DNA of 64,000 bases from Limnohabitans sp. JirII-31 (GTDB lineage: Bacteria > Pseudomonadota > Gammaproteobacteria > Burkholderiales > Burkholderiaceae_C). Location of the stretch: the NCBI RefSeq assembly GCF_002778315.1, contig NZ_NESA01000004.1, forward strand, positions 62,001 to 126,000. The letters are read 5' to 3'. Shown here piece after piece: positions 8,823 through 19,580 of the stretch (positions within the stretch are counted from its first letter, which is position 1; each line of letters starts with the position of its first letter). The position numbers and the translations under genes are program-made. The notes below the pieces were generated by a model, which saw only the letters and a list, made by a program, of their open reading frames with translations, ran no database searches and was not told the origin of the DNA.

Positions 8823-9818
8823 ATGAAAATCGCCGTTTTGGGCGCAGGTGCATGGGGCACTGCCTTGGCCATCCATGCGGGCCATCAACATGACGTCACC
8901 TTGTGGGCGCGTGATGCGGCCCAAGCGCAAGCCATGCACACCACCCGTGTGAATGCACGCTACTTGCCCGACATGCCGTTCAGCCCGGGTTTGCAGATCT
9001 CTTCACAAGCTTTGGGCGCCTGGGTCACCACACAAGACTTGGTGGTCATTGGGGCCCCCATGCGTGCATTGCGCGGTATGCTGTCTGAGTTGGCGCCTTT
9101 GTTGGGCGCACAGGTGCCTGTGGCTTGGTTGTGCAAAGGCTTTGAGGCCGCCCCGAACGGGGTGGGCAGTATGGCCCACGAGGTGTGTGCCCAGGTGGCA
9201 CCCGCCTTGCGCGGAGGGGCCTTGAGTGGGCCGAGCTTTGCGCAAGAAGTGGCACGTGGCCAGCCCACTGCCTTGGTGGCCGCCAGTGGGTATGCGGATG
9301 TGCGCGAAGGCTTGGTGCAAGCCTTTCACAACAGCAGCTTGCGGGTCTACGCCAACGACGACATCGTAGGTGTCGAAGTCGGTGGTGCGGTGAAAAACGT
9401 CTTGGCCATAGCCACCGGTTTGTGCGACGGCTTGCAGTTGGGGCTCAACGCCCGTGCGGCCCTGATCACCCGTGGTTTGGCTGAAATGACCCGCTTAGGG
9501 TTGGCCTTGGGTGCCAAGACCGAAACCTTCATGGGCCTGTCGGGCTTGGGCGACTTGGTGCTCACCGCCACGGGCGATTTGAGCCGCAACCGCCAAGTGG
9601 GTTTGGCGCTGGCCCAGGGCCTGAGCTTGCAACAAGCGGTGGATTCGTTGGGCCATGTGGCCGAAGGTGTGTACAGCGCCCGCACCGTGGTGCAGCGGGC
9701 CGGTGCCTTGGGTGTAGAGATGCCCATTGCACAAGCTGTGGTGGCCTTGCTCGATGGCCAGATCAACCCGCAGCAAGCTGTGGCTCTGTTGATGGGGCGC
9801 GGGGCCAAAGGCGAGTAA
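8823..9818 (+). CDS. gpsA: NAD(P)-dependent glycerol-3-phosphate dehydrogenase
   Basis: This 331-residue cytoplasmic enzyme has the Rossmann loop [10 protein letters not shown] at residues 7-16, the [12 protein letters not shown] block, and the active-site lysine in [13 protein letters not shown]. It reduces dihydroxyacetone phosphate to sn-glycerol-3-phosphate for phospholipid synthesis. It is the last gene of the rhodanese-grxC-secB-gpsA group and converges on yjjJ with a 41-nt gap. Confidence 0.96.
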   Translation: MKIAVLGAGAWGTALAIHAGHQHDVTLWARDAAQAQAMHTTRVNARYLPDMPFSPGLQISSQALGAWVTTQDLVVIGAPMRALRGMLSELAPLLGAQVPVAWLCKGFEAAPNGVGSMAHEVCAQVAPALRGGALSGPSFAQEVARGQPTALVAASGYADVREGLVQAFHNSSLRVYANDDIVGVEVGGAVKNVLAIATGLCDGLQLGLNARAALITRGLAEMTRLGLALGAKTETFMGLSGLGDLVLTATGDLSRNRQVGLALAQGLSLQQAVDSLGHVAEGVYSARTVVQRAGALGVEMPIAQAVVALLDGQINPQQAVALLMGRGAKGE

Positions 9819-9859
9819 AAGCGTTAAGAAGTAGTTGAAAGCGCACCCGAGCTTGTCTG

Positions 9860-11203
9860 TCAAGCCAACCGCGCAATCTGCTTGCTGGCGCTGTACATAT
9901 GCGCGGCCAGTGCATCGATACAAATTTCAAAGTCAGCGCTGAATTGACTGCTTGCACGCAGTGCCGCCAGATAACTTTGCGCCATCGCTTGTGCAGTGCG
10001 CCAATGGTCGTTGCGAACGCTGGCATGCAGCGTGATCGCTGGTACTGTGTCGGGCAGCTTGCCGCTGCTGCTGGGCGCAAAGGCCATGGGCGTCATGTCG
10101 TAAGCAGGGGCGATGCTGTAAGGCCTGCCATGCTCAGACACCCACGACAAGTTGCCTGCGTGCATATCTGTGTTGCCCATCAAAGCCCCAAACGCCCACA
10201 GCACTTCGGCGGTCTCGGCTGCTTCGGGTGTGACCGCGCCCAGCGCTGCCAGTCGCTGCGTAACCACCGGCCAAGGATGGTGCGCGGCACCCACAAACTC
10301 TGCATCTAAAGCGGCCAGCGACACCACGGCCTTGCGGCCCAACGTGCCCACGCGGTCAAAGCGCGCCACCTCTAAAAAGCGTTGGCCCTCAAAGTCCACC
10401 ACAGAAGACTGGGCGGCAGCCATACCCGCTTGACGCAAGGTGGTGAGCGCGATGTGCTCAGCCAACAAAAGGTCTCGCCAGCGTTGGCTTACCGGGCTAG
10501 GGAGCTTTTCGCTGAACTTCACCATCACATGCTGGGGGCCTTCGTTTGTTTCGGCGTAGGCGGTGAACTTCGGCTGTTCGCCCCCCGCAGAAGAACCGGG
10601 TGACTCACCCTGCGACGCACCTACGGCCATGCTGGCGTAGGCCTGCGCTTTGTTGGTCTGGGTCAAGCACACGGGCTCCGGCATGGCAATGAACTTGTCG
10701 CGTGCAATGCTGCCTAGGAGCAGGTTTCCCACCAAGTCGTGCCCATGTACCAGCAGGGCACGCACGGCGTGGCTGTCGGTCCATTCTTTGAGTGTGCTTG
10801 GCAGCCCCAAGGAGGCACCGTAGCGCGCCGCGTAAGCGCGGCCTAAGTAGCCTTGAGGCCGCATGTCCAGCAGCCACCATGGCAAGCCGTCGCTGTGCAC
10901 CTGCAACCCATCGGCTTGCGTGAACACAAACCCATCAGGCCGCACGGGTGTGAGCACGCCCAGCGCTTTGAGCTTGCCATTGGCATCCACACGAAACACG
11001 GGCACATCGCCAAAACCACGGCCTGTGTCACGCAGCACATAGCGGGAACCTTTTTTCTGCCCGATCTTCATCACTTCGTCATCCATGGCCGCCAGCGCAC
11101 GTGTGGCTGTGGGCTGGCTGATGCCAATTTCCTTTGCCATCTGCGTGCCCGACTTGGGGCCTTCTGCTAGGCGCAGGCGCAGGAGTTCGGCGTGGGTGGA
11201 CAT
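9860..11203 (-). CDS. yjjJ: HipA-family kinase with N-terminal winged helix (YjjJ-like)
   Basis: The 447-residue protein combines an N-terminal winged helix-turn-helix (about residues 1-55, with GISQPTATRALAAM as recognition helix) with a HipA-like Ser/Thr kinase. Kinase landmarks are the Gly/Ser loop GSSAGGEQPKF, the catalytic segment GNTDMHAGNLS and the metal-binding YDMTPM. E. coli YjjJ has this same fusion and has been described as a HipA-type toxin without a separate HipB. Here too no HipB-like gene is adjacent, so the fused domain may replace the antitoxin as DNA-binding partner. The upstream DNA is strongly AT-rich with an AATTTT/AAAATT inverted repeat at 11221-11237 that could be an operator. 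Confidence 0.8.
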   Translation of the reverse strand: MSTHAELLRLRLAEGPKSGTQMAKEIGISQPTATRALAAMDDEVMKIGQKKGSRYVLRDTGRGFGDVPVFRVDANGKLKALGVLTPVRPDGFVFTQADGLQVHSDGLPWWLLDMRPQGYLGRAYAARYGASLGLPSTLKEWTDSHAVRALLVHGHDLVGNLLLGSIARDKFIAMPEPVCLTQTNKAQAYASMAVGASQGESPGSSAGGEQPKFTAYAETNEGPQHVMVKFSEKLPSPVSQRWRDLLLAEHIALTTLRQAGMAAAQSSVVDFEGQRFLEVARFDRVGTLGRKAVVSLAALDAEFVGAAHHPWPVVTQRLAALGAVTPEAAETAEVLWAFGALMGNTDMHAGNLSWVSEHGRPYSIAPAYDMTPMAFAPSSSGKLPDTVPAITLHASVRNDHWRTAQAMAQSYLAALRASSQFSADFEICIDALAAHMYSASKQIARLA

Positions 11204-11432
11204 AGGGTCTTTTTGAGTGAAATTTTGAATTAAAATTGAATCATAAAATAAAAAATAAATTTAGCCACAATTGATGTGGCGCAAGTGTTCTTGTCGAGAG
11301 CGTTTGCAGACAGGCTCGTACTTGTGCTGTTAAGGCTGTTGTCAATTAGCCCAGTCTTTATCGGATTTGTGGAAGATATTGCCGTTTGTTTTATCACACA
11401 GGTTTTGCGCAATACGTTACGTTGGGCTTCAT
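11204..11432. other. AT-rich divergent intergenic region
   Basis: The 229 nt between yjjJ and the next gene hold no convincing ORF. Bases 11221-11265 are almost entirely A and T, unlike the rest of the window, and include the inverted repeat AATTTTGAATTAAAATT. The GTTGGGC heptamer at 11421-11427, 5 nt before the downstream ATG, resembles an integron core site. I see no clear sigma-70 promoter. Confidence 0.5.
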
Positions 11433-11903
11433 ATGGTGGCATCCGTCACAACTATCCTTTTGCAGGCGCTTAGCACGTTCGTCATCGCCGTGTTCAGCAC
11501 ATGGCTCACGATAAGGCTCTCCCAAAGAAAGTTCCGGGCCGAGCGTCTCTGGGATCGTAAGGCCGTTGCTTATGAACGTGTGATTGAGGCTTTTCACAAG
11601 GCCAAGAGGTTCTCCTCTGAGAATCTAGACGCGGTCTATGAGGGCCGCGAGGTACTGGAGGAAAGAAACATAGAGCTTCGTACCTTAGCCAAGGAAGCAC
11701 GAGAAGAGATTCGTCGTGCTGCCGAGATTGGGAGCTTCTCACTGTCCGAGCTTGCGCTGAAAATCGTCACAAACTACGAAGCCGAACTTGGCGATACAAA
11801 GGGAATCATCATGTGGCACGACTATCTTGACCATGACTACGCAGTGACAGATCGAGCGTTGAAAAGCTTCATTGCCGAAGCAAAGCGTGACCTCGATCAG
11901 TGA
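11433..11903 (+). CDS. Conserved hypothetical protein with N-terminal membrane anchor
   Basis: I chose the ATG at 11433, giving 156 residues that start MVASVTTILLQALS; an upstream in-frame ATG at 11367 adds residues of no clear character. Residues 4-27 form a hydrophobic anchor, followed by a charged, mostly helical cytoplasmic part (RLSQRKFRAERLWDRKAVAY, then repeated Glu/Arg-rich helices, ending FIAEAKRDLDQ). I recognise the general pattern of a family seen in many proteobacterial accessory regions but know no function. Base composition is lower in GC than its neighbours, and it sits between yjjJ and panC, so it was probably acquired. No partner gene is apparent. Confidence 0.62.
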   Translation: MVASVTTILLQALSTFVIAVFSTWLTIRLSQRKFRAERLWDRKAVAYERVIEAFHKAKRFSSENLDAVYEGREVLEERNIELRTLAKEAREEIRRAAEIGSFSLSELALKIVTNYEAELGDTKGIIMWHDYLDHDYAVTDRALKSFIAEAKRDLDQ

Positions 11904-12020
11904 AGCCTGCCCCTTCACCCAATCCAATTCCTAACGGCAAGTCACTAGGCCAAACAATGAAGAATTTAACGCGCCATACCCAAGATTGGTAGCTTTCCGA
12001 TGGTGCCACCTTAGGACCCC

Positions 12021-13773
<1,753 letters not shown>

Positions 13774-13809
13774 GGGGTATGTTGGCAAGAAGCGCCCATG
13801 TGGGCAGCG

Positions 13810-14658
13810 TCAACTCGGGGTGTAGGCCAGGCGCACGTAGATGGGCGCAAAGGCCTCGGCTTGGGTGATGTCGATCAGGGTTTCTTTGGCCAGTTCGAGC
13901 AAGGCAATGAAGGTCACCACCAGCACGGGCACGCCCTGGCTGGGGTCGAAGAGTTTTTCAAACTCGACAAAACGCTGACCTTGAAGGCGACGCAGCACGA
14001 TGCTCATGTGTTCGCGCACCGACAACTCTTCGCGTGAAATCTTGTGGTGCTGCACCAGCTTGGCCCGCTTCAAAATGTCGGCCCAGGCTTGCTGCAACTC
14101 CACCACATGCACTTCAGGAAAACGCGGTTGCAACGATTGCTCAATGTAGACCTGTGCGCGCAAAAAGTCGCGACCAAACTGCGGCACTTCGTTGAGCTTG
14201 GCTGCGGCCAGTTTCATTTGCTCGTATTCGAGCAAGCGACGTACCAGCTCGGCACGTGGGTCTTCAGGCTCTTGACCTTCCGCCACTTTCTTAGGGGGCA
14301 GCAACATGCGTGATTTGATTTCAATCAGCATGGCCGCCATCAGCAAGTACTCGGCGGCGAGCTCCAAGTTGCGGTTGCGAATCTCTTCCACATAGCTCAG
14401 GTACTGGCGCGTGAGCGCAGCCATGGGGATGTCGAGGATGTTGAAGTTTTGTTTGCGGATGAGGTACAGCAGCAAATCCAGCGGCCCCTGAAAGGCCTCC
14501 AGAAAAACTTCCAGCGCATCGGGTGGGATGTACAGGTCGTGCGGCATGGCGAACAGAGGTTCGCCATATAGCTTGGCCACAGCCACGTGGTCCACCACCT
14601 CGGGCATGACCGCAGGTGACTCTGCCGCTTCAGGCAGCGTGGTGTCGGAGGGGTTCAC
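13810..14658 (-). CDS. scpA: Segregation and condensation protein A (kleisin)
   Basis: The 282-residue protein starts at a GTG and has the ScpA N-terminal signature FLEAFQGPLDLLLYLIRKQN followed by the NILDIPMAALTRQYL helix and the C-terminal winged-helix region. ScpA is the kleisin that bridges SMC heads with ScpB for chromosome organisation. The scpB gene is not in this window. The order DUF3460-scpA-panB/panC seen here is one I associate with Burkholderiales. A later in-frame ATG (MPEVVDHV) is an alternative start because no strong ribosome site precedes the GTG. Confidence 0.93.
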   Translation of the reverse strand: MNPSDTTLPEAAESPAVMPEVVDHVAVAKLYGEPLFAMPHDLYIPPDALEVFLEAFQGPLDLLLYLIRKQNFNILDIPMAALTRQYLSYVEEIRNRNLELAAEYLLMAAMLIEIKSRMLLPPKKVAEGQEPEDPRAELVRRLLEYEQMKLAAAKLNEVPQFGRDFLRAQVYIEQSLQPRFPEVHVVELQQAWADILKRAKLVQHHKISREELSVREHMSIVLRRLQGQRFVEFEKLFDPSQGVPVLVVTFIALLELAKETLIDITQAEAFAPIYVRLAYTPS

Positions 14659-14693
14659 GCCAAAACCGTTTGGGGTTAGAGACAGCGCAACGC

Positions 14694-14897
14694 TCAGGCG
14701 TTGGTTTGGTAGACGTAGGGCTTTTGTGCCACGCGTGCTTCACCGAACTCGGCTTGCACGTCACGGTCTAATGCTTTGTCCCACAACAAGGCACGGCCCT
14801 CACGCTGCTGCGCTTCGAGCAGGGGCTTTTGGGCCTTGAGCTGCTCGATGAACTGGGTGGTTTCCGAGGTGTAGTGGTCACGCTGAAAAATAGACAT
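14694..14897 (-). CDS. DUF3460 family protein
   Basis: The chosen ATG at 14897 gives 67 residues starting MSIFQRDHYTSETTQFIEQL, the usual opening of this small betaproteobacterial family; AAGGAA lies about 10 nt upstream. The protein is soluble, charged and without a known function. It lies between the SulP transporter and scpA on the minus strand, a position that fits its usual association with scpA. Confidence 0.85.
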   Translation of the reverse strand: MSIFQRDHYTSETTQFIEQLKAQKPLLEAQQREGRALLWDKALDRDVQAEFGEARVAQKPYVYQTNA

Positions 14898-14926
14898 GGG
14901 GCTTGTTTCCTTCAATTGCAATGATT

Positions 14927-16606
14927 TTACCGACCTGTGGCCAGTGCCAGGCCTTGGGCCAAGTCAGCCGCCAAGTCGGCGGGCGGCACCAAGGCCAGCA
15001 GACCGCTGCGTTGGGCAATGTCCAGGGGCTGGTGGCCCAAGCCACACACGATCAAGCGCACCTGCTTTTTGTGACAGGCCCGTGCCAGGGCCAACAAGGC
15101 GTCGGCACCGGAGGAGTCGATGTAGATCAGGTTTTTCAAATCCAGCACCAACGCGCGACGGGGCAACTGGTCTTGCATGGCTTCCACCAGTTTCACGGCA
15201 CCAAAAAACAAGGCACCGTACAAGCGGTGGGCCTGCACTTCGGCTTCAAGGCCAGCCAGCATCGGAAAGTGCTGTGCCTGCACCTGCTCCGCGCGCGTCA
15301 AGCTGGAGATGCGGTAAATGAAGGTCAAGCACGCGGCCATCAGGCCCACCTCAACCGCCACGGTCAAATCCACCATCACTGTGAGCAAGAACACAGCGAT
15401 CAGCGAGACGCGATAGGGCATGCGGAATTGGCGCAGGTGCACAAACTCGCGCCACTCGCCCATGTTCCAAGCCACGAACATCAAAATCGCTGACAGCGCG
15501 GCCAGCGGCACGCTGCCTGCCAAGGGGGCGGCCAACCACATGATCGCCAGCAAGGTGAGGGCATGCACCATGCCCGCGACGGGGCTGTTGCCACCGTTTT
15601 TCACGTTGGTCACGGTGCGGGCAATGGTGCCGGTGGCGGGCATGCCACCGAAGAAAGGTGTCACCAGGTTGGCAATGCCCTGGGCCATCAGCTCTTGGTT
15701 GGCGTCGTGGTGGTCGCCATAGGGCGAATCCGCCATCATTTGGTCTGCAATGCGTGCGCACAGCAGCGACTCAATCGAGCCCAGCAGGGCCAAGGTCGTG
15801 GCCGGGATCAGCAAAAACTTGGCCGTCTCCCAGCTGAAGGTGGGCAGTTGAAAGGCGGGTAAGGCGTTGGGAATGCGGCCAAAGCGTGAGGCGATGGTTT
15901 CAACGTCCAAGCCCAGCCAAGTGATGGCCAGCGTCGCCCCCACCAACACCACGATAGACCCTGGGACGATGGAGAGTTTTTTGCTCACGGCGTAGTGCGC
16001 GTGCAGGCGAGGCAATAGCACCTGCCACACCACCAACACGCCCAAGCACAGGCTGGCCAATGCCAGCGCCTGCACATTCACGGTGTGCAGGTTGGCACTC
16101 AAGGTGGTCAAAACGCCCAAAAAATCGGCGGGCACGCTGGCCACCTGCAGGCCCAAGAAGTCTTTGACTTGCGACACCATGATCAGCACCGCAATGCCGT
16201 TGGTAAAGCCAATCACCACCGCCACCGGGATGAAGCGAATCAAGGTGCCCAAACGCAAAGCGCCCATGGCCAGCAACATCAGCCCCGACATGGCAGTGGC
16301 GATCATCAAATTGGCGAGACCATAGCGTTCCAAAATGCCGTACACGATCACGATGAAGGCCCCCGCCGGCCCACCAATTTGTACCCGGCTGCCGCCCAAG
16401 GCCGAGATCAAAAATCCCGCAATGATGGCGGTGAACAAACCCGCTTCCGGCTTGAGCCCCGACGCAATGGCAAACGCCATGGCCAGTGGCAGTGCCACCA
16501 CGCCGACGGTCAGGCCTGCGCCCACGTCTTGCATCAAGCGCTCACGGTTGTAGCCTTGCAGCGCATCGAGCACACGGGGACGAAAGAAAAACGATGTCGC
16601 CTTCAT
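14927..16606 (-). CDS. SulP family anion transporter with STAS domain (second copy)
   Basis: The ATG at 16606, with a GGGAGG ribosome site, gives 559 residues starting MKATSFFFRP. The SulP core includes GAGLTVGVVALPLAMAFAIA, GGPAGAFIVIVYGIL and the DHHDANQELMAQG loop, followed by a STAS domain near residues 445-545 with YIDSSGADALL. This type resembles transporters proposed for bicarbonate or C4-dicarboxylates; the substrate is not determined by sequence. It differs strongly from the SulP at 2154-3830, so the two are not a recent duplication. Its ATG overlaps the stop of the DUF1275 gene (ATGA), which implies translational coupling. Confidence 0.9.
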   Translation of the reverse strand: MKATSFFFRPRVLDALQGYNRERLMQDVGAGLTVGVVALPLAMAFAIASGLKPEAGLFTAIIAGFLISALGGSRVQIGGPAGAFIVIVYGILERYGLANLMIATAMSGLMLLAMGALRLGTLIRFIPVAVVIGFTNGIAVLIMVSQVKDFLGLQVASVPADFLGVLTTLSANLHTVNVQALALASLCLGVLVVWQVLLPRLHAHYAVSKKLSIVPGSIVVLVGATLAITWLGLDVETIASRFGRIPNALPAFQLPTFSWETAKFLLIPATTLALLGSIESLLCARIADQMMADSPYGDHHDANQELMAQGIANLVTPFFGGMPATGTIARTVTNVKNGGNSPVAGMVHALTLLAIMWLAAPLAGSVPLAALSAILMFVAWNMGEWREFVHLRQFRMPYRVSLIAVFLLTVMVDLTVAVEVGLMAACLTFIYRISSLTRAEQVQAQHFPMLAGLEAEVQAHRLYGALFFGAVKLVEAMQDQLPRRALVLDLKNLIYIDSSGADALLALARACHKKQVRLIVCGLGHQPLDIAQRSGLLALVPPADLAADLAQGLALATGR

Positions 16607-17349
16607 GCAGTTGCCTCCCACCATTGACGAATGTCGTCCAACACCGGGCGCATGGCCAAGGTCCACAGCAACACCGCCAAAGGCAGTGTGGTGATGTACC
16701 CCCAGGCCTTAAAGCCCCAGGCACCCGACAAGCCACCGACAAAAAAGCAGGCAATCAGCAAGGCTTGTAGGCGCAAGCGTTGGCGGTTGGCGCGCACATC
16801 GCTGGGTCCTTTGAGTCGGTTGACGTAGAGCCACTTGCCCAGTTCAATGCCGAGGTCAGTCACCAAGCCGGTGACGTGGGTGGTACGAATTTCGGCGTGC
16901 GATATCTTGGTGATCACGGCGTTTTGCAAACCCATCATGAAGCACAGCAGCAGCACGGTGAGTGGCAAGAACAGGCTGGCAAAGCCACTGATGGCAGCAC
17001 CAAACAGCCCAAACACCAACAACGCCACCGACTCCACCACCAAGGGCAAGCTGTACGCGCTGCGCAGTTGCTTGCGCAAGCCCCAGTTGACCAAGATGGC
17101 GGTCCACATGGCCCCCATCAAAAACGCACACAAACTGCCCAGGCCCACAGCCACCAGCGCGAACTGCCCCAGCACAATGTCATCGGCTACTGACGACACG
17201 ACCCCTGTCATGTGCGAGGTGTAACGCCCCACCGCCAAAAAACCGCCCGCATTGGCAGCCCCGGCAACAAAACTCAACACGGCCCCCAACCTGACGTTGG
17301 CCTGGGATGAGCGCACCACGCTCGTCCATCCGCGAATGAGTGGAAACAT
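16603..17349 (-). CDS. YoaK/DUF1275 family membrane protein
   Basis: A 248-residue inner-membrane protein with about six hydrophobic segments and the DUF1275 features GAANAGGFLAVGRYTSHMTG near the N-terminus and FMMGLQNAVITKIS in the middle. The family role is unknown; transport has been suggested. It lies 5 nt downstream of metG and overlaps the SulP transporter gene by ATGA, so metG, DUF1275 and SulP are probably cotranscribed. Confidence 0.88.
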   Translation of the reverse strand: MFPLIRGWTSVVRSSQANVRLGAVLSFVAGAANAGGFLAVGRYTSHMTGVVSSVADDIVLGQFALVAVGLGSLCAFLMGAMWTAILVNWGLRKQLRSAYSLPLVVESVALLVFGLFGAAISGFASLFLPLTVLLLCFMMGLQNAVITKISHAEIRTTHVTGLVTDLGIELGKWLYVNRLKGPSDVRANRQRLRLQALLIACFFVGGLSGAWGFKAWGYITTLPLAVLLWTLAMRPVLDDIRQWWEATA

Positions 17350-17354
17350 GGGGC

Positions 17355-19502
17355 TCAGTGAATCCGCATGCCGGGTTTAGCGCCTGGCCAGGGGTGCAGC
17401 ACGTAGATGCCCGGTTCAACTTTTTCGTCGGCGTGGCTGGCCGCGAGCACCATGCCTTCTGACACGCCAAACTTCATCTTGCGTGGTGCCAAGTTGGCCA
17501 CCATCACGGTGAGCTTGCCCACCAAGTCTTCGGGCTTGTACATGCTGGCAATGCCGCTGAAGACGTTGCGTGTTTTGCCCTCGCCCACATCGAGTGTGAG
17601 GCGCAGCAACTTGGTGCTGCCTTCCACCGCTTCGCAGTTCACGATCTGTGCAATGCGCAAATCGATCTTGGCAAAGTCGTCGATGGAGATGGTGGGGGCG
17701 ATGGACTCGCCACCTGGCCGCCCCAAGGCGAGTCCAGCCCCCTCGGGGGGCAGCGAGGACACGTCAGTGCCGAGCGTGGGGGCTCTTGAACCGCCGCCGG
17801 GGGTGAGTTTTTCTTCCACCACGGCCGGGGGTTCGAACAGTGCATCCAGCATCTTCACGTCCACGCGTTGCATCAGGTGCTTGTACTCGCCAATCGTGTG
17901 TCCTGCGCCCAAGGGCTGTGCGGCATTGGCAAATGTCAACGGCGCCACCTTCAAGAAAGTTTCTACCTGGCTGGCCAGGGCCGGCAGCACGGGTTTGAGC
18001 AGGGTGGTCAACAGACGGAAGGCCTCGATGCAGGTGCTGCACACGTCTTGCAAGCGTGCCTCCATGCCTTCTTGTTTGGCCAACTCCCAAGGCTTGTTGG
18101 TGTCCACGTATTCGTTCACGCGGTCGGCCAACAGCATGACTTCGCGCAGCGCTTTGGCAAAGTCGCGCTCGGCATAGTGCGCCGCAATCGGAGTCAGGCC
18201 ATCGCTCAGGTGGCTCAGCAGCGCATCGCCGTCAGATGACACGGCACCCAGCTGACCGGCAAAACGCTTGGTGATGAAACCTGCCGAGCGGGACGCGATG
18301 TTGATGAACTTCCCCACCAGGTCAGAGTTCACACGGGCCATGAAGTCTTCGGGGTTGAAGTCCACGTCTTCGTTGCGACCATTGAGCTTGGCCGCCAAGT
18401 AGTAGCGCAGCCACTCCGGGTTCATGCCCAGGCTCAAGTACTTGAGCGGGTCCAGACCCGTGCCGCGGCTCTTGCTCATCTTCTCGCCGTTGTTGACCGT
18501 TAAGAAGCCATGCACAAACACATTGGTCGGTGTCTTGCGGCCGCTGAAGTGCAGCATGGCTGGCCAGAACAAGGTGTGAAAGGTCACGATGTCTTTGCCA
18601 ATGAAGTGGTATTGCTCCAGCGCTGGGTTGGCCATGTAGGCTTCGTAGTCAACGCCGCGTTTGTCGAGCAAGTTTTTGAGCGAGGCCAGGTAGCCCACGG
18701 GGGCGTCAAGCCAGACATAAAAATACTTGCCGGGTGCATCGGGAATTTCGATGCCGAAGTAGGGCGCGTCGCGTGAAATGTCCCAGTCGCCCAAGCCTTC
18801 GCTGGTGGTGCCGTCAGGGTTGGTGCGCACGCTGAACCACTCTTTGACCTTGTTGGCCACTTCGGGTTGCAGCTTGCCGTCTTGGGTCCAGTTTTGCAAA
18901 AACTCAACACAGCGCGGGTCGGAGAGTTGGAAGAAAAAGTGCTCTGAACTTTTGAGCTCAGGTTTGGCACCCGACAAAGCCGAGAACGGGTTGATCAAGT
19001 CGGTCGGGGCATACACCGCGCCACACACTTCGCAGTTGTCGCCGTACTGGTCTTTGGCATGGCACTTGGGGCATTCGCCTTTGATGAAGCGATCTGGCAA
19101 AAACATGTTCTTCTCTGGGTCGAAGAACTGTTCAATCGTGCGCGTCTCGATCAGCCCGGTGGTTTTCAGGTCGCGGTAAATCTGGCGCGCCAGTTCATGG
19201 TTTTCCGGTGCGTCGGTGCTGTGCCAGTTGTCAAACTGGATGTGAAAACCGTCCAGATAGGGCTTGCGACCGGCCGCAATGTTGGCCACAAACTGCTGCG
19301 GCGTGATGCCAGCCTTCTCTGCGGCAATCATGATGGGGGCGCCATGGGTGTCGTCCGCACCCACGAAATCGACCTGATGGCCCTGCATGCGCTGGTAGCG
19401 CACCCAAATGTCGGCCTGGATGTACTCCATGATGTGGCCGATGTGAAAGTTGCCGTTGGCGTAGGGCAGGGCGGTGGTGACAAAGAGCTGGCGCTGAGAC
19501 AT
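17355..19502 (-). CDS. metG: Methionyl-tRNA synthetase
   Basis: This 715-residue class I synthetase has the HIGH box ([14 protein letters not shown]), a zinc-knuckle pair ([18 protein letters not shown]), the KMSKS loop ([11 protein letters not shown]) and a C-terminal tRNA-binding OB fold ([14 protein letters not shown] onward) typical of dimeric forms. It charges initiator and elongator tRNA-Met. Between the anticodon-binding domain and the OB fold there is a low-complexity stretch of about 28 residues (about 573-600) rich in Gly, Pro and Ser, encoded by a GC-rich palindromic element that keeps the frame. The gene is divergent from apbC. Confidence 0.96.
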   Translation of the reverse strand: MSQRQLFVTTALPYANGNFHIGHIMEYIQADIWVRYQRMQGHQVDFVGADDTHGAPIMIAAEKAGITPQQFVANIAAGRKPYLDGFHIQFDNWHSTDAPENHELARQIYRDLKTTGLIETRTIEQFFDPEKNMFLPDRFIKGECPKCHAKDQYGDNCEVCGAVYAPTDLINPFSALSGAKPELKSSEHFFFQLSDPRCVEFLQNWTQDGKLQPEVANKVKEWFSVRTNPDGTTSEGLGDWDISRDAPYFGIEIPDAPGKYFYVWLDAPVGYLASLKNLLDKRGVDYEAYMANPALEQYHFIGKDIVTFHTLFWPAMLHFSGRKTPTNVFVHGFLTVNNGEKMSKSRGTGLDPLKYLSLGMNPEWLRYYLAAKLNGRNEDVDFNPEDFMARVNSDLVGKFINIASRSAGFITKRFAGQLGAVSSDGDALLSHLSDGLTPIAAHYAERDFAKALREVMLLADRVNEYVDTNKPWELAKQEGMEARLQDVCSTCIEAFRLLTTLLKPVLPALASQVETFLKVAPLTFANAAQPLGAGHTIGEYKHLMQRVDVKMLDALFEPPAVVEEKLTPGGGSRAPTLGTDVSSLPPEGAGLALGRPGGESIAPTISIDDFAKIDLRIAQIVNCEAVEGSTKLLRLTLDVGEGKTRNVFSGIASMYKPEDLVGKLTVMVANLAPRKMKFGVSEGMVLAASHADEKVEPGIYVLHPWPGAKPGMRIH
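17703..17784. repeat. GC-rich palindromic (REP-like) element in frame within metG
   Basis: Three nested inverted repeats are visible. GGACTCGCC (17703-17711) pairs perfectly with GGCGAGTCC (17727-17735). GCCCCC (17737-17742) pairs with GGGGGC (17746-17751). AGCCCCC (17736-17742) also pairs with GGGGGCT (17778-17784). The sequence resembles, from memory, a dispersed palindromic repeat of Comamonadaceae genomes. It encodes a flexible linker between two MetG domains without breaking the frame. I saw no second copy in the window. Confidence 0.6.
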
Positions 19503-19580
19503 GAAGAGGAAGACCTTGGGGGGAAGGGACTAATTTTAGTTCGCTAGACTCTGGCGCATTCATATTTGGAGATCTCCCCC

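Noticed and set aside
9700-11210. A hipB antitoxin gene next to yjjJ
   Set aside because: I searched both strands around the gene for a short XRE-type ORF and found none; the DNA-binding domain is fused to the kinase instead.
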